Assembly: GCA_963667315.1 (NCBI GenBank)
Contig: OY763325.1
Location: 1,736,001 to 1,800,000 of the forward strand
Length of the DNA: 64,000 bases
Direction of reading: 5' to 3'
Source of the DNA: DAINPP01 sp963667315
Lineage (GTDB): Bacteria; Thermotogota; Thermotogae; MWEM01
Below are positions 33,704-42,747 of this stretch, piece after piece. The notes beneath the pieces were generated by a model. The model had not been told where the DNA came from. It was given only the letters and a program-made list of their open reading frames with translations, and made no database searches. The position numbers and the translations under genes were made by a program. Within the stretch, counting starts at the first letter, position 1. Each line of letters begins with the position of its first letter.

Positions 33704-35464
33704 GTGATTGTTATCAATCAAATCATCAAGTATATTGGAACCCCAAGATTATACGCTGAAATACTGGGTTATCTCGACAGAGTTGCAAAATCAGGCGGTT
33801 GCTTTTTTAAGAATAAGATTGCCCAAAACAACGACAGTGCCTGGATGGTTGAAGATGCCTACAACATATCGCCTAAAAAGTACGCTTATGATTCCTTTGA
33901 AGAGCTCGAAGAGGAACTGAGCGTTTATTTTCATTATTCCTTCTACGATGATACACAGTTATTCGTCGAAAAGGAACTCGATATGGAGACCTTGGAATTC
34001 ATCAACAAACTGATGGAGATTCAGAGTCTTTACAGTGTCAGTGCGGAAAAAGATATGGAAATCGCTAAACTTACCTACAGTATGACGGGAATCGAAACGA
34101 TTATGACGTCACTCCTGGAACCAATCCCCACAGAAGATCTGATGACCATACTTTGTGACGCTTTTGGTGAATTACTCCTTTCTTCAAGTGCGCTTTACGG
34201 TCTTGAAGGAAACAATTATATGCTCAAGCATAATCATGGGTTTGCGGAAAAGATTGAAACCGTCGTAAAAACAGATAAAAACAGCTCAACGATTACTTTT
34301 GCCTTCCCTACCAACATCAACAGGAATCAGCTCTATCCGGAGATGGAAAAATTGAATCAAATCTATCAGTCCTTATACGCGATTCCGATTCAAATTGATG
34401 AAGAAATCAGATATTTTATTCTGATGGGAAGAAATGAGGGGTATTCCGATTCGGAGAAGGTCATCATCAACAGCTTGAGTCATCTCGCTTCAAAGATCAT
34501 TGATTATCAGGCATTGAGAATGACTTCCAGAGAGGAAAAATCGGAGCTGAACCGGAGTATTTTCAGACTGGAGGCCTTCTATAAAGGACTGGAATATCTA
34601 TTCTCAATACAGCAAATTGATCAATTCTGTGATAATCTCGAAGATATGATCAAGGAAATCTTTCAAACCAGCAAGGTGTCACTATTTGTCAGAAAAAGCT
34701 GGGGAAATTTACTCTGGGGTCATAAACTTGAAGATTTCAAACAGGCTTTAACGATCAAATACAACACCGTTTGGGATGAATATGATCTGGCTGTTCCCAA
34801 CCAGCGAGAAGCCATTGAGGACGATTTCGGAAATCTGAAACCCTATTTCAAGAACCTGGAAGCTTCCGATGATCTGCCCAGTTTCGCCTCAATCATAAGA
34901 GGGCTCGATGGCAATATACTCGGTGTTCTTTTCATGTATGACTTTAATCAGAGAGACCGCGAATTTCTGTATATGGTCTCCGGTATGGCCGGACTCGTTC
35001 TCGAACTTCTCCTTGCACATAACGATTTCACTTCCGTCCTGCACTCATACGAGGAAGTCATGGATGCCTTTCAAAGTGCCAACAGATTGTACGAGAAAAT
35101 CGCAAGCTGCAAAGGGGCGAATGACTTTTATGACATCATGAAAAAGGGCTTGATCAAGCATTTCGATATCAAGAATATGTTTATCGCCTTTCACGCAGAA
35201 GGTCATTTAAAGAGTATCCCGGAAAAACTTGAAGAGGATATTGCCGGATATTTTGAGGAGTATTTTGGTGAAAATTACTCGGATATCGGCATCAGAGAAA
35301 GAGCTAACGGTGAACTCTTGTTCATGCTCCCGATTCCGGTGAAGTCAAAGCAGGTTCTGATTGCATTCGATGGAGAGGATAACCCTAAATTGAATGTTTT
35401 GCTGCAGCTGATGCAACTTGGATTCCAGGACAAACTCGCCTCAATACTCGAAGATGGAGAATAA
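33704..35464 (+). CDS. Large GAF-like protein without recognisable output domain
   Basis: This 586-residue soluble acidic protein appears to hold two or three GAF-like sensor modules (about 125-270, 285-440 and 455-580), separated by helical linkers such as MTSREEKSELNRSIFRLEA. No kinase, GGDEF, HD or DNA-binding motif is seen, so the signal must be passed by protein contact, or the function is not sensory. The start is odd: GTG 33704 lies inside the only ribosome-binding-like sequence (AAAGGGGTGA), and no ATG occurs for many codons. A rare ATT or ATC start a few codons later is possible. It sits 4 bp after the amidohydrolase and 13 bp before the molybdenum subunit, clearly in one operon. Confidence 0.75.
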   Translation: MIVINQIIKYIGTPRLYAEILGYLDRVAKSGGCFFKNKIAQNNDSAWMVEDAYNISPKKYAYDSFEELEEELSVYFHYSFYDDTQLFVEKELDMETLEFINKLMEIQSLYSVSAEKDMEIAKLTYSMTGIETIMTSLLEPIPTEDLMTILCDAFGELLLSSSALYGLEGNNYMLKHNHGFAEKIETVVKTDKNSSTITFAFPTNINRNQLYPEMEKLNQIYQSLYAIPIQIDEEIRYFILMGRNEGYSDSEKVIINSLSHLASKIIDYQALRMTSREEKSELNRSIFRLEAFYKGLEYLFSIQQIDQFCDNLEDMIKEIFQTSKVSLFVRKSWGNLLWGHKLEDFKQALTIKYNTVWDEYDLAVPNQREAIEDDFGNLKPYFKNLEASDDLPSFASIIRGLDGNILGVLFMYDFNQRDREFLYMVSGMAGLVLELLLAHNDFTSVLHSYEEVMDAFQSANRLYEKIASCKGANDFYDIMKKGLIKHFDIKNMFIAFHAEGHLKSIPEKLEEDIAGYFEEYFGENYSDIGIRERANGELLFMLPIPVKSKQVLIAFDGEDNPKLNVLLQLMQLGFQDKLASILEDGE

Positions 35465-35477
35465 CGGGAGGAATCAT

Positions 35478-37778
35478 ATGAACAATTTCAAATCAATCGG
35501 AAAAAAAACAAACAGACTCGAAGGACCGGAAAAAGTCTGTGGCACGTCAAAATATATCAAAGATCTTGAGTTCCCCAATATGGTTTACGTTGCGATTGCG
35601 ACCGCTGGAGTGGCACACGGGGTCTTAAAATCCATCGATATCGAAACGGCAAGACAGCAGCCGGGGGTCATCGATGTGCTCACCTACGAGGCTATTCCCG
35701 GTGAAAACCAGATGGGGGATATCGTTCCTGATTACCCCGCTCTGCTCAAGCCGGGTGATAAGATCACATATGTGGGAGATTATGTCGCCTATATCGCAGC
35801 GGAAACCCCTGAACTGGCGAGACGTGCCGCAAAAAAAGTAAGGGTTGACTATGATGAACTGCCCCCTGTTTTGGAAATCGAGGCGGCTTTGAAGGATACC
35901 GTTCAAATACACGGAAAAAGCAATGTCAACACCCATTATGTCGTCCGGAAGGGTGAAGATGACCCCGAGAAGATGTTTGAGGATTGTGATCTGATCCTTG
36001 AGGAAACCTTTTTCGCCGACTATCAGGAACAGGCTTATCTGGAACCGCAAGGCGTCATTGCGGTTATCGATATCAACAACATCTTCACCATCTACGGCTC
36101 CATGCAATGTCCCTATTATGTACAGAATGGTGTTGCGGAAGTACTGGGGATTCCCTATTCGGAAGTCCGTGTCATTCAAACGGAAACCGGTGGCGGCTTC
36201 GGCGGAAAAGAGGATGTGCCGTCTTATTTTGCCATTCCGGCAGCCATCGTTGCCAACAAACTAAAACGTCCGGCAAAACTCTGTCTCAACAGAGAAGAGG
36301 ATTTACAGCTTACCAGTAAAAGACATCCGATAAAGTCAACTTACAAGGTCGGTGTAACGGATTACGGAAGGATCAGAGCGGTAAAGGTCGAGGCGTTTGG
36401 AGATATGGGAGCCCATGCAACACTCTCGCCCATCGTATTGTGGCGAAGTGTTGTTCATGCGGCCGGAGCGTATGATATCAAAAATGTCTGTGTGGATGTT
36501 TACGGTGTTTACACCAACAAGGTGCCATGTGGTGCCTACAGAGGGTTCGGTTCTCCACAGGTGTTCTTCGCGATGGAAGCCATGGTGGATATGCTCGCCG
36601 ACAAACTCGGTATGGACAGAGTCTATTTCAGAGAGATAAATGCACTCGAAAAAGGCAGGATGACGCCTACCGGTCATATCCTGAATGAAGCGATCGGGGC
36701 AAAGGAAACCATCACAAAACTCAGGGACAGTTCTGACTGGCAAAAACTTCAGCAGGAAGTTGAGGCGTTCAACAGAAATCATAAATATATCAAGAGGGGC
36801 CTGGGCGTTTCTCATATTCATTACGGTGTGGCTCTTGGAGCAATGGGACAGCGGCTTGATGCCAGCGGTGCATTTGTACAGATCTTTAAAGACGGGTCGA
36901 TCGGCATACAAATCGGCGGAACGGAGATGGGGCAGGGCGCGAAAACGACGATGGCACTTATCGCTTCCGAAGTTCTCGGTCAGAAAACCGACAGGATAAA
37001 GGTATATCAGCCCGATACGGCTTTCGTTCCCGACAGCGGTCCAACCGTAGCTTCACGAACAACTCTTTTCAGTGGAAATGCCGTTAAACTGGCTTCGGAA
37101 AAGCTGCTGGAAAAGATGAAAATGATGGTCGCGGAAAGATTCTCGATCATACCTGAAAAAGTTGAAGTTGAAGAGGGTATCTATTTCAACACCGACAATC
37201 AAGAGGAAAAGATGACGTTCGATGAACTCGCCGCTCTCGGTGACACCGATAATCAGGGCCTGTCTGCAACCGGCTGGTTCAAAACGCCTAAACTCAATTG
37301 GGATACCAAAAAAGGATTTGGAGAGGCATATGTCACCTATTCGTTCGCCACCAACATCGTAGAAGTGGAAGTTGACCTCCTGACCGCCCATGTTCAGGTT
37401 CTGAAAGCCTATGCCGGACACGACGTCGGAAGGGCCATCAATATCGACGGTATTTACGGACAGGTCCAGGGTGGTTTTGTTCAGGGAATGGGATATGCCT
37501 TGTATGAAAAGCTTAAACACGATAAAGCGGGAAATCTTATCACGGACAATTTCAACACACTCACCATCCCGACGATTCACGAGATGCCGGAATTTGGTGT
37601 CGAGATTGTTGAAGCTCCCTTTTCAAAGGGGCCTTTCGGAGCCAAAGGAATCGGTGAACCGGCACTCATACCGGCTCCCGCTGCCGTTGCCAACGCCGTT
37701 TCAAATGCCATCGGCAAGAGGGTTACGGAGATTCCGATCACAAAAGATTATCTACTGGATCTCATCGATCAAGATTAA
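35478..37778 (+). CDS. Xanthine dehydrogenase-family molybdenum-binding subunit
   Basis: This 766-residue protein is a molybdenum hydroxylase large subunit. The a/b hammerhead domain occupies the first ~130 residues (VCGTSKYIKDLEFPN). Molybdopterin motifs are TGGGFGGKEDVP, VPCGAYRGFGSPQ and GGTEMGQGAKTT. The catalytic Glu is in GAKGIGEPAL near the end. The family oxidises purines, aldehydes or heterocycles at carbon. No FAD subunit or [2Fe-2S] subunit is encoded before or after it, and no Fe-S domain is fused, so the electron path is missing locally. The open frame begins at 35418, but ATG 35478 has a perfect GGGAGGAATCATATG. A strong terminator ends the operon. A MocA-like gene at 54 kb may supply the cytosine dinucleotide cofactor. 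Confidence 0.9.
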   Translation: MNNFKSIGKKTNRLEGPEKVCGTSKYIKDLEFPNMVYVAIATAGVAHGVLKSIDIETARQQPGVIDVLTYEAIPGENQMGDIVPDYPALLKPGDKITYVGDYVAYIAAETPELARRAAKKVRVDYDELPPVLEIEAALKDTVQIHGKSNVNTHYVVRKGEDDPEKMFEDCDLILEETFFADYQEQAYLEPQGVIAVIDINNIFTIYGSMQCPYYVQNGVAEVLGIPYSEVRVIQTETGGGFGGKEDVPSYFAIPAAIVANKLKRPAKLCLNREEDLQLTSKRHPIKSTYKVGVTDYGRIRAVKVEAFGDMGAHATLSPIVLWRSVVHAAGAYDIKNVCVDVYGVYTNKVPCGAYRGFGSPQVFFAMEAMVDMLADKLGMDRVYFREINALEKGRMTPTGHILNEAIGAKETITKLRDSSDWQKLQQEVEAFNRNHKYIKRGLGVSHIHYGVALGAMGQRLDASGAFVQIFKDGSIGIQIGGTEMGQGAKTTMALIASEVLGQKTDRIKVYQPDTAFVPDSGPTVASRTTLFSGNAVKLASEKLLEKMKMMVAERFSIIPEKVEVEEGIYFNTDNQEEKMTFDELAALGDTDNQGLSATGWFKTPKLNWDTKKGFGEAYVTYSFATNIVEVEVDLLTAHVQVLKAYAGHDVGRAINIDGIYGQVQGGFVQGMGYALYEKLKHDKAGNLITDNFNTLTIPTIHEMPEFGVEIVEAPFSKGPFGAKGIGEPALIPAPAAVANAVSNAIGKRVTEIPITKDYLLDLIDQD

Positions 37779-37822
37779 ATCATAATAAAATAAAGCGTCG
37801 GGCTTGTCTCTTCCCGGCAAAT

Positions 37823-37858
37823 AAAAAAGGCTGAAGTTTGATATCTTCAGCCTTTTTT
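37823..37858. terminator. Bidirectional rho-independent terminator
   Basis: AAAAAAGGCTGAAG (37823-37836) and CTTCAGCCTTTTTT (37845-37858) with an 8-nt loop, between convergent genes. Confidence 0.92.
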
Positions 37859-37885
37859 GTCGCTTGAAATCATCTCAACCGCAAA

Positions 37886-38929
37886 TTATGGAATAAGCTC
37901 ATAACCCGGTATGGGATTCTGCTGATTGATAATCAGGTAGGGATAAGAACGATATCCCCCCTCTTCAATCGCCCAGACCGCTTGAAGATCCCAGTTAGCA
38001 GCTTCAAAGGTCTGTTTGCTTTTCATCTCCAGTGTTGATTTACCCCGGCCATCATCGGGAAGACCCGGTGCCATTTCATTATCCCAGAAACTGTTCTGAA
38101 TTGCACTTAATACATTGCTGCCTTCAAAACCGTTCACAGAATTACCACCGGAAACAGAACCCGCAGCGTAACAATTCTCCACAGTTGAATTATTCGAACG
38201 TCCCGTAAAACCACCTGCGGAATCTCCACCGGAAACAGAACCCGTCGTATAACAGTTTTCAATCCGGCTGTTGTTGATCAGCCAGCCCACCAAACCACCG
38301 ATAATGTAATCAGCCGAAACGCTTACCGTTGAATAACAGTTTTTGATCATCGCATTGTCAACTACTCCGAGCATTCCACCCACATATGACTGCCCGAAGA
38401 CGGTTCCCGTCGTGTAACAGTTTTCAATCGTTCCGTTTTCATATTTTCCAACGAGTGCTCCGGTCGAATTCTTCCCGGTTATGGTTGCATTCTCAAGGGC
38501 AATATGTGTAATAGAAGCCTGAGCAGTCCATCCAAACAGCCCAACATAATTTTGTCCGCCTCTATTTACGATCAGATCCGCTATCTTATAACCGTTTCCA
38601 TCATAGCTGCCCTTAAAATTTTCTGAAAAAGTTCCAAGCGGCAACCAGCCTTTTCCATCGTTTGATCCGCCACCGGCATAGTCATCGTATCCCTCGGTAT
38701 TTGACGACAAATCCGCTACCTGTATAAAATGATCGTTCAGAAAATTCCGTATATTATCCAGTTCTTTCCACGATGCAACTTGCCATGGATCTGCAGCTGT
38801 CCCGATCCCGCCCGAAAAGCCCGCTGCTTCCGCAGGGTGACCTTCTATTTTTTTCACACAAGATGAAACGATCAGAACAAAACTAATAACGACTAAGAGC
38901 ATTATTGAAATTCTTCTACACCTTTTCAT
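37886..38929 (-). CDS. GLUG-repeat lipoprotein
   Basis: The protein has a lipobox (IVSSC) after a signal peptide, then a parallel beta-helix of GLUG-like repeats. The unit of ~27 residues reads like IENCYTTGSVSGGDSAGGFTG and occurs four to five times between residues ~130 and 290. The N-terminal GTAADPWQVASWKELDNIRN and the SFWDNEMA segment are typical of GLUG proteins of anaerobes and Bacteroidetes-type surface proteins. It is probably a surface adhesin or polymer-binding protein. Convergent with the molybdenum subunit gene and monocistronic. Confidence 0.82.
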   Translation of the reverse strand: MKRCRRISIMLLVVISFVLIVSSCVKKIEGHPAEAAGFSGGIGTAADPWQVASWKELDNIRNFLNDHFIQVADLSSNTEGYDDYAGGGSNDGKGWLPLGTFSENFKGSYDGNGYKIADLIVNRGGQNYVGLFGWTAQASITHIALENATITGKNSTGALVGKYENGTIENCYTTGTVFGQSYVGGMLGVVDNAMIKNCYSTVSVSADYIIGGLVGWLINNSRIENCYTTGSVSGGDSAGGFTGRSNNSTVENCYAAGSVSGGNSVNGFEGSNVLSAIQNSFWDNEMAPGLPDDGRGKSTLEMKSKQTFEAANWDLQAVWAIEEGGYRSYPYLIINQQNPIPGYELIP

Positions 38930-38969
38930 TATATGTCCCCTCTTTTATAAAAATATTGATATATTTTTT

Positions 38970-39008
38970 CTATCAATAATTATTCTATCATTTTATCTTT
39001 ATTGATAG
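38970..39008. repeat. Inverted repeat upstream of the GLUG gene
   Basis: CTATCAATAA (38970-38979) and TTATTGATAG (38999-39008) are perfect inverted copies, separated by 19 bp in an AT-rich tract. They could be an operator or promoter-proximal structure for the GLUG gene. The rest of the ~296-bp gap 38930-39225 shows only AT-rich sequence and the terminator at 39164. Confidence 0.45.
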
Positions 39009-39163
39009 GTTATATCAACAATCTATTATCATTAATATCCTCTGTATTTATAAAAATCACTTTATCTCTGTTTAATTTTGCAGAAAGATTCCAAACGAAT
39101 TTCTGTAGAAGCCTTTTTACAAAAAAGGCTTAAAATTTACAGAATCTCTCGAAGATCAACGAA

Positions 39164-39197
39164 AAAGGGAAACTGATTTGATTTCAGCTTCCCCTTT
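39164..39197 (-). terminator. Terminator of the peptide-transport operon
   Basis: AAAGGGAA..CTGA pairs with TCAG.TTCCC.TTT with one mismatch and one bulge. The minus strand continues with TTTTTCG after the stem. Confidence 0.6.
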
Positions 39198-39225
39198 ATT
39201 TCAACAATGATATCTTTAAATTGAT

Positions 39226-40098
39226 TTATTGATTCTGCTTCGGATCCAGATAATCACGAATACCGTCTCCAAAGGTATTAAAGGCAAGGACGGTGAATAC
39301 GATGGCAATTCCGGCGAAAATGACTTCATAGGGGGCAACACTGATGAAGTTCTTTCCGTTGGAAAGCATACCGCCCCACGATGGGGTCGGTGGCTGTATA
39401 CCCAGTCCAAGGAAGCTCAAACCCGCTTCTGTCAGAATGGCATCGCCTATTCCCATGGTGGCGTAGATAATGATGGGTCCCATGATATTCGGTAAAATAT
39501 GTTTAATGATCACCCTTAAATCGCTCATCCCCTGCGCCCTTGCCGATTCGATATATTCCTTTTCCTTTACCGAAAGAACGGAGCCTCTGACAATTCTGGC
39601 AAAATGGGGGGTGTACACAATCCCGATTGCCAGTATAATATTGGACAGACTTGAACCAAAAGCCGTCATCAACGCTATCGCCAAGAGCAAAGACGGAAAG
39701 GAGAAAAACACGTCCATGATCCTCATGATGATATTATCCACAACTTCTCCGTAATACCCCGCAATCATCCCAAGGGTTGCACCGATAAGCAGTGAAACGA
39801 GCTGTGAAACAAGCCCGACAGTCAGCGATACTCTGGTTCCGAGTATGATACGGCTCAGGATATCACGGCCAAAATCATCACACCCCAGCAGATGGTCTTG
39901 AGACGGTTTTGCCAGTCTGGCGTTGAAATCCATTGAAAACAACCCTTCCGGTGCCAGTAAAGGTGCAAAAACGGCTACAAAGATGACGAACAACACGAGA
40001 ATGAATCCAACAACCAGTCGTTTGTTGTGAATCGCCCGGTAAAAATTTCTCGTTTGATAGAATTTTTTCTTTGTGTTTACGGCTCTTTCTTCAATCAT
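39226..40098 (-). CDS. Peptide ABC transporter permease, DppC/OppC type
   Basis: This inner-membrane subunit has 290 residues: an N-terminal OppC_N helix (LVVGFILVLFVIFVAVFAPL) and a five-helix permease domain with the coupling loop EYIESARAQGMSDLRVIIKH, then ILPN. The GLGIQPPTPSWGGMLS motif is classic for DppC. It is the last gene of the seven-gene operon. The frame allows GTG 40101, but ATG 40098 is better spaced to AGGGGTG. Confidence 0.92.
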   Translation of the reverse strand: MIEERAVNTKKKFYQTRNFYRAIHNKRLVVGFILVLFVIFVAVFAPLLAPEGLFSMDFNARLAKPSQDHLLGCDDFGRDILSRIILGTRVSLTVGLVSQLVSLLIGATLGMIAGYYGEVVDNIIMRIMDVFFSFPSLLLAIALMTAFGSSLSNIILAIGIVYTPHFARIVRGSVLSVKEKEYIESARAQGMSDLRVIIKHILPNIMGPIIIYATMGIGDAILTEAGLSFLGLGIQPPTPSWGGMLSNGKNFISVAPYEVIFAGIAIVFTVLAFNTFGDGIRDYLDPKQNQ

Positions 40099-40108
40099 CA
40101 CAACACCC

Positions 40109-41092
40109 CTACTGGAATTTTATTCTCGGATCAAGCACACCATACAGCAGATCAACGGCAAGATTTGTTACGGCAAAGAACATCGCCGCCATCAGTATGA
40201 TGCCCTGAAACAAGGGATAATCCCTTGCAAATATCGCTTCAACGAGTTGCCTCCCGAGACCCGGCCAGGCAAATACTGTTTCGGTCAGTACAGCGCCTCC
40301 CATCAGAGAACCTATCTGCATCCCGATAACAGTCACTACCGGTATCATCGCATTCTTTCGTGCATGCTTGTTGATCACCAGGTTTTCTTTGACCCCTTTT
40401 GCGCGTGCCGTTTCGATATAATTTTCATCCAGGACTTCAAGCATACTGGAACGTGTCATTCTTGCGATCATAGCGGCAAACATACTGCCTAAAGCAAGAG
40501 AGGGCATGATAATATGTGAGAATGCCCGCCAGAGAACGGAAAAATCTCCCGTTTTAAACAGTTCAGCGAACGAAGCAAAGATGCCAATCGCTCTTCCGGA
40601 TGCGGGAAGCCAGTTAAGATGGACGGAAAAGATCAGGATGAAAATAAGGCCTATCCAGAATACCGGCATCGAAACCCCGAAGAGGGCTATCGACATGGAG
40701 GTATAATCAAAGATGGTATCTTTTTTTCTCGCCGCCAGTATTCCAACGGGAATCCCTATCAAAACAGCCCACACAACACTCATCAGCGCCAGTTCAAACG
40801 TCGCCATGAAGTTCGATTTTATGATGGAGATAACGGGCTGAAATTGCGTGATGGAGGTTCCCAAATCACCTTTTATAACATTGATGAAATAAATGCCGAA
40901 CTGTACGACGATCGGTTCGTTCAACCCGAGTTTTTCTCTCATATTCTGTACCATTTCTTCTGTTGCCCTTTCTCCAAGCATGACCCTTGCCGAGTCACCC
41001 GGTATCATTCTCCCGACGGTGAAGACAAGGAGCATAACACCAAAGAGCACGAGCAGCAGTAAAAATAATCTTCTGACCAGATATCTGAACAT
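40109..41092 (-). CDS. Peptide ABC transporter permease, DppB/OppB type
   Basis: This permease of 327 residues has the N-terminal FRYLVRRLFLLLLVLFGVML and GRMIPGDSARVMLG signature and the EAA loop ENYIETARAKGVKENLVINK. It pairs with the DppC-like gene 10 bp downstream. The open frame begins at 41125, but ATG 41092 follows GGGAGAGGATCT. A strong hairpin separates it from the binding-protein gene. Confidence 0.92.
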   Translation of the reverse strand: MFRYLVRRLFLLLLVLFGVMLLVFTVGRMIPGDSARVMLGERATEEMVQNMREKLGLNEPIVVQFGIYFINVIKGDLGTSITQFQPVISIIKSNFMATFELALMSVVWAVLIGIPVGILAARKKDTIFDYTSMSIALFGVSMPVFWIGLIFILIFSVHLNWLPASGRAIGIFASFAELFKTGDFSVLWRAFSHIIMPSLALGSMFAAMIARMTRSSMLEVLDENYIETARAKGVKENLVINKHARKNAMIPVVTVIGMQIGSLMGGAVLTETVFAWPGLGRQLVEAIFARDYPLFQGIILMAAMFFAVTNLAVDLLYGVLDPRIKFQ

Positions 41093-41127
41093 AGATCCTC
41101 TCCCGAAAAAAATTTTGAGTAACAAGC

Positions 41128-41152
41128 CCCCTCAGGCTCAACACCTGAGGGG
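41128..41152 (-). terminator. Intercistronic hairpin after the peptide-binding protein gene
   Basis: CCCCTCAGG (41128-41136) and CCTGAGGGG (41144-41152) form a perfect 9-bp stem. A T-rich tract lies ~15 nt further along the minus strand. It is likely a partial terminator or mRNA-stabilising element that sets the binding protein above the permeases. Confidence 0.7.
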
Positions 41153-41180
41153 AAAAGGGCTTAGTACTGGAACCTGAATG

Positions 41181-42719
41181 CTACTTTTCTTCCACCCATA
41201 CATTACTGTCCGGTGTACAGAGGAATGTATATTCAATAGCGTTTGCTTCAAACCCATGGACTCTTTTGTTAAATGCTGTTGTTGCAATCTTGTGGAAAAG
41301 CGGAATATGAACATAATTGCTGAACCATATCTCCTGAACTTTCTGATACAATTTCGTTCTTTCAGCAATATTTGAACTCTTTCTGGCATCTTCAAGCGCT
41401 TTGTCAACTTCTTCACTGTAGAATCTTGTTCCGTTGTAACTGCTCCCATTTGTCTTCCACGCTTCAACCTGTGAATGATGGATATCGTAGATCAGACCAT
41501 CCGGATCGGTCAGCCAGTTCCATCCCATCGTATACATGCTCGTCTTACCGGCATCGATCAACGGAAGGTAAGAGGCCCATTCCAGTGATTCAACCTTCGC
41601 TCTGACACCGATAGCCTGAAGCTGAATCTGCATGAGTTCAGCTATCTTTCGTCTGTATGTATCCTGTGGTGTGTAAATGGTGATTTCAAATCCGTTTGAA
41701 AGTCCCGCTTCACTGAGCATCTTCATGGCTTCACCCGGATTGTAATCGAGTGCATACTGCTCTACGTCAGGATTGTATGCCCAGGATGACGGGGAAAGTG
41801 AACTCACGGCTCTGACACCGGCCTGTCCGAGAACTGTTTTGATGATGGCGTTCATATCAACACCCATGTAGATGGCCTTTCTGACTTCTATGTTGTTGAC
41901 CGGTTCGTTCTCAACGTTGAAAGCGAGATAATAATAATTGAGCGCCGGTGTAACATCCAATACGAGTTTGCTATTGTCTCTGATCCTGTCAAAATCATCC
42001 GGTAAAACCTTCACGAGCATATCAACATCTCCCGCTTCAAGGTTAACAAGTGCCACAGATGGTTCAGGAATTGGTTTCATGATGACCTTTTTCAGATTTG
42101 GATACTTCATCCAGTATTCTTCATTTCTGTTCAAAACGAGCTGATTGTTCTTTTCCCATTTTTCAAAAACGAAAGGTCCCGTTCCTACCGGATTCAGACC
42201 GTAAGCGATTGGATCGGCCTGTCTGAGTGCCTTGTTAACGATGGGCTGTGTGTAGACTCTTTCCAAAAATGCGGCAAAAGGATACTGAAGGGTAAACTTC
42301 ACCGTCTTGTCGTCAACTTTTTCGATTGATTCGATAACCTTGAGATTTTCATAATTCGGTGAACTCGTTTCGGGATCCATAACGGCTTCAAACGTGTAGA
42401 TGACATCTTCAATTGTGAGTGGCGCACCATTGTGGAATTTAATTCCGTCTTTGATGGTGAAATACCAGACCTTTGAATCATCCGTCTTAAATTCCGCAAG
42501 ACTGGGAACGATTTCGAGATCTTTTGTAACCGATACGAGTGAATCGTAAATCTGTGTGTACATCTGGAAAGACGCGTTATCAGCGACCACTACGGGATCA
42601 AGTGATCTGGCATCTTTTTCTACGGCAATTGTGAGGACTCCATCTTTGAATACTTCTTCGGAAAAACCGAATGAACCAAACAACAATACGGCTAATAAAA
42701 CCAAAACAACTTTCTTCAT
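41181..42719 (-). CDS. Peptide ABC transporter substrate-binding protein (family 5)
   Basis: This 512-residue secreted family-5 binding protein has a cleavable signal peptide (MKKVVLVLLAVLLFGSFGFS, then EE). Hallmarks are LTIAVEKDARSLDPV, KDGIKFHNGAPLTIEDVIYT and PVGTGPFVFEKWEKNNQLVL. It binds oligopeptides or, in some anaerobes, oligosaccharides. Here the neighbouring D-aminopeptidase makes peptides, possibly D-amino-acid-containing cell-wall peptides, the best guess. It lies 28 bp after the dppA-like peptidase gene. Confidence 0.92.
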   Translation of the reverse strand: MKKVVLVLLAVLLFGSFGFSEEVFKDGVLTIAVEKDARSLDPVVVADNASFQMYTQIYDSLVSVTKDLEIVPSLAEFKTDDSKVWYFTIKDGIKFHNGAPLTIEDVIYTFEAVMDPETSSPNYENLKVIESIEKVDDKTVKFTLQYPFAAFLERVYTQPIVNKALRQADPIAYGLNPVGTGPFVFEKWEKNNQLVLNRNEEYWMKYPNLKKVIMKPIPEPSVALVNLEAGDVDMLVKVLPDDFDRIRDNSKLVLDVTPALNYYYLAFNVENEPVNNIEVRKAIYMGVDMNAIIKTVLGQAGVRAVSSLSPSSWAYNPDVEQYALDYNPGEAMKMLSEAGLSNGFEITIYTPQDTYRRKIAELMQIQLQAIGVRAKVESLEWASYLPLIDAGKTSMYTMGWNWLTDPDGLIYDIHHSQVEAWKTNGSSYNGTRFYSEEVDKALEDARKSSNIAERTKLYQKVQEIWFSNYVHIPLFHKIATTAFNKRVHGFEANAIEYTFLCTPDSNVWVEEK

Positions 42720-42747
42720 ACAGATTGCCTCCTTAAAAAACTAAAAA

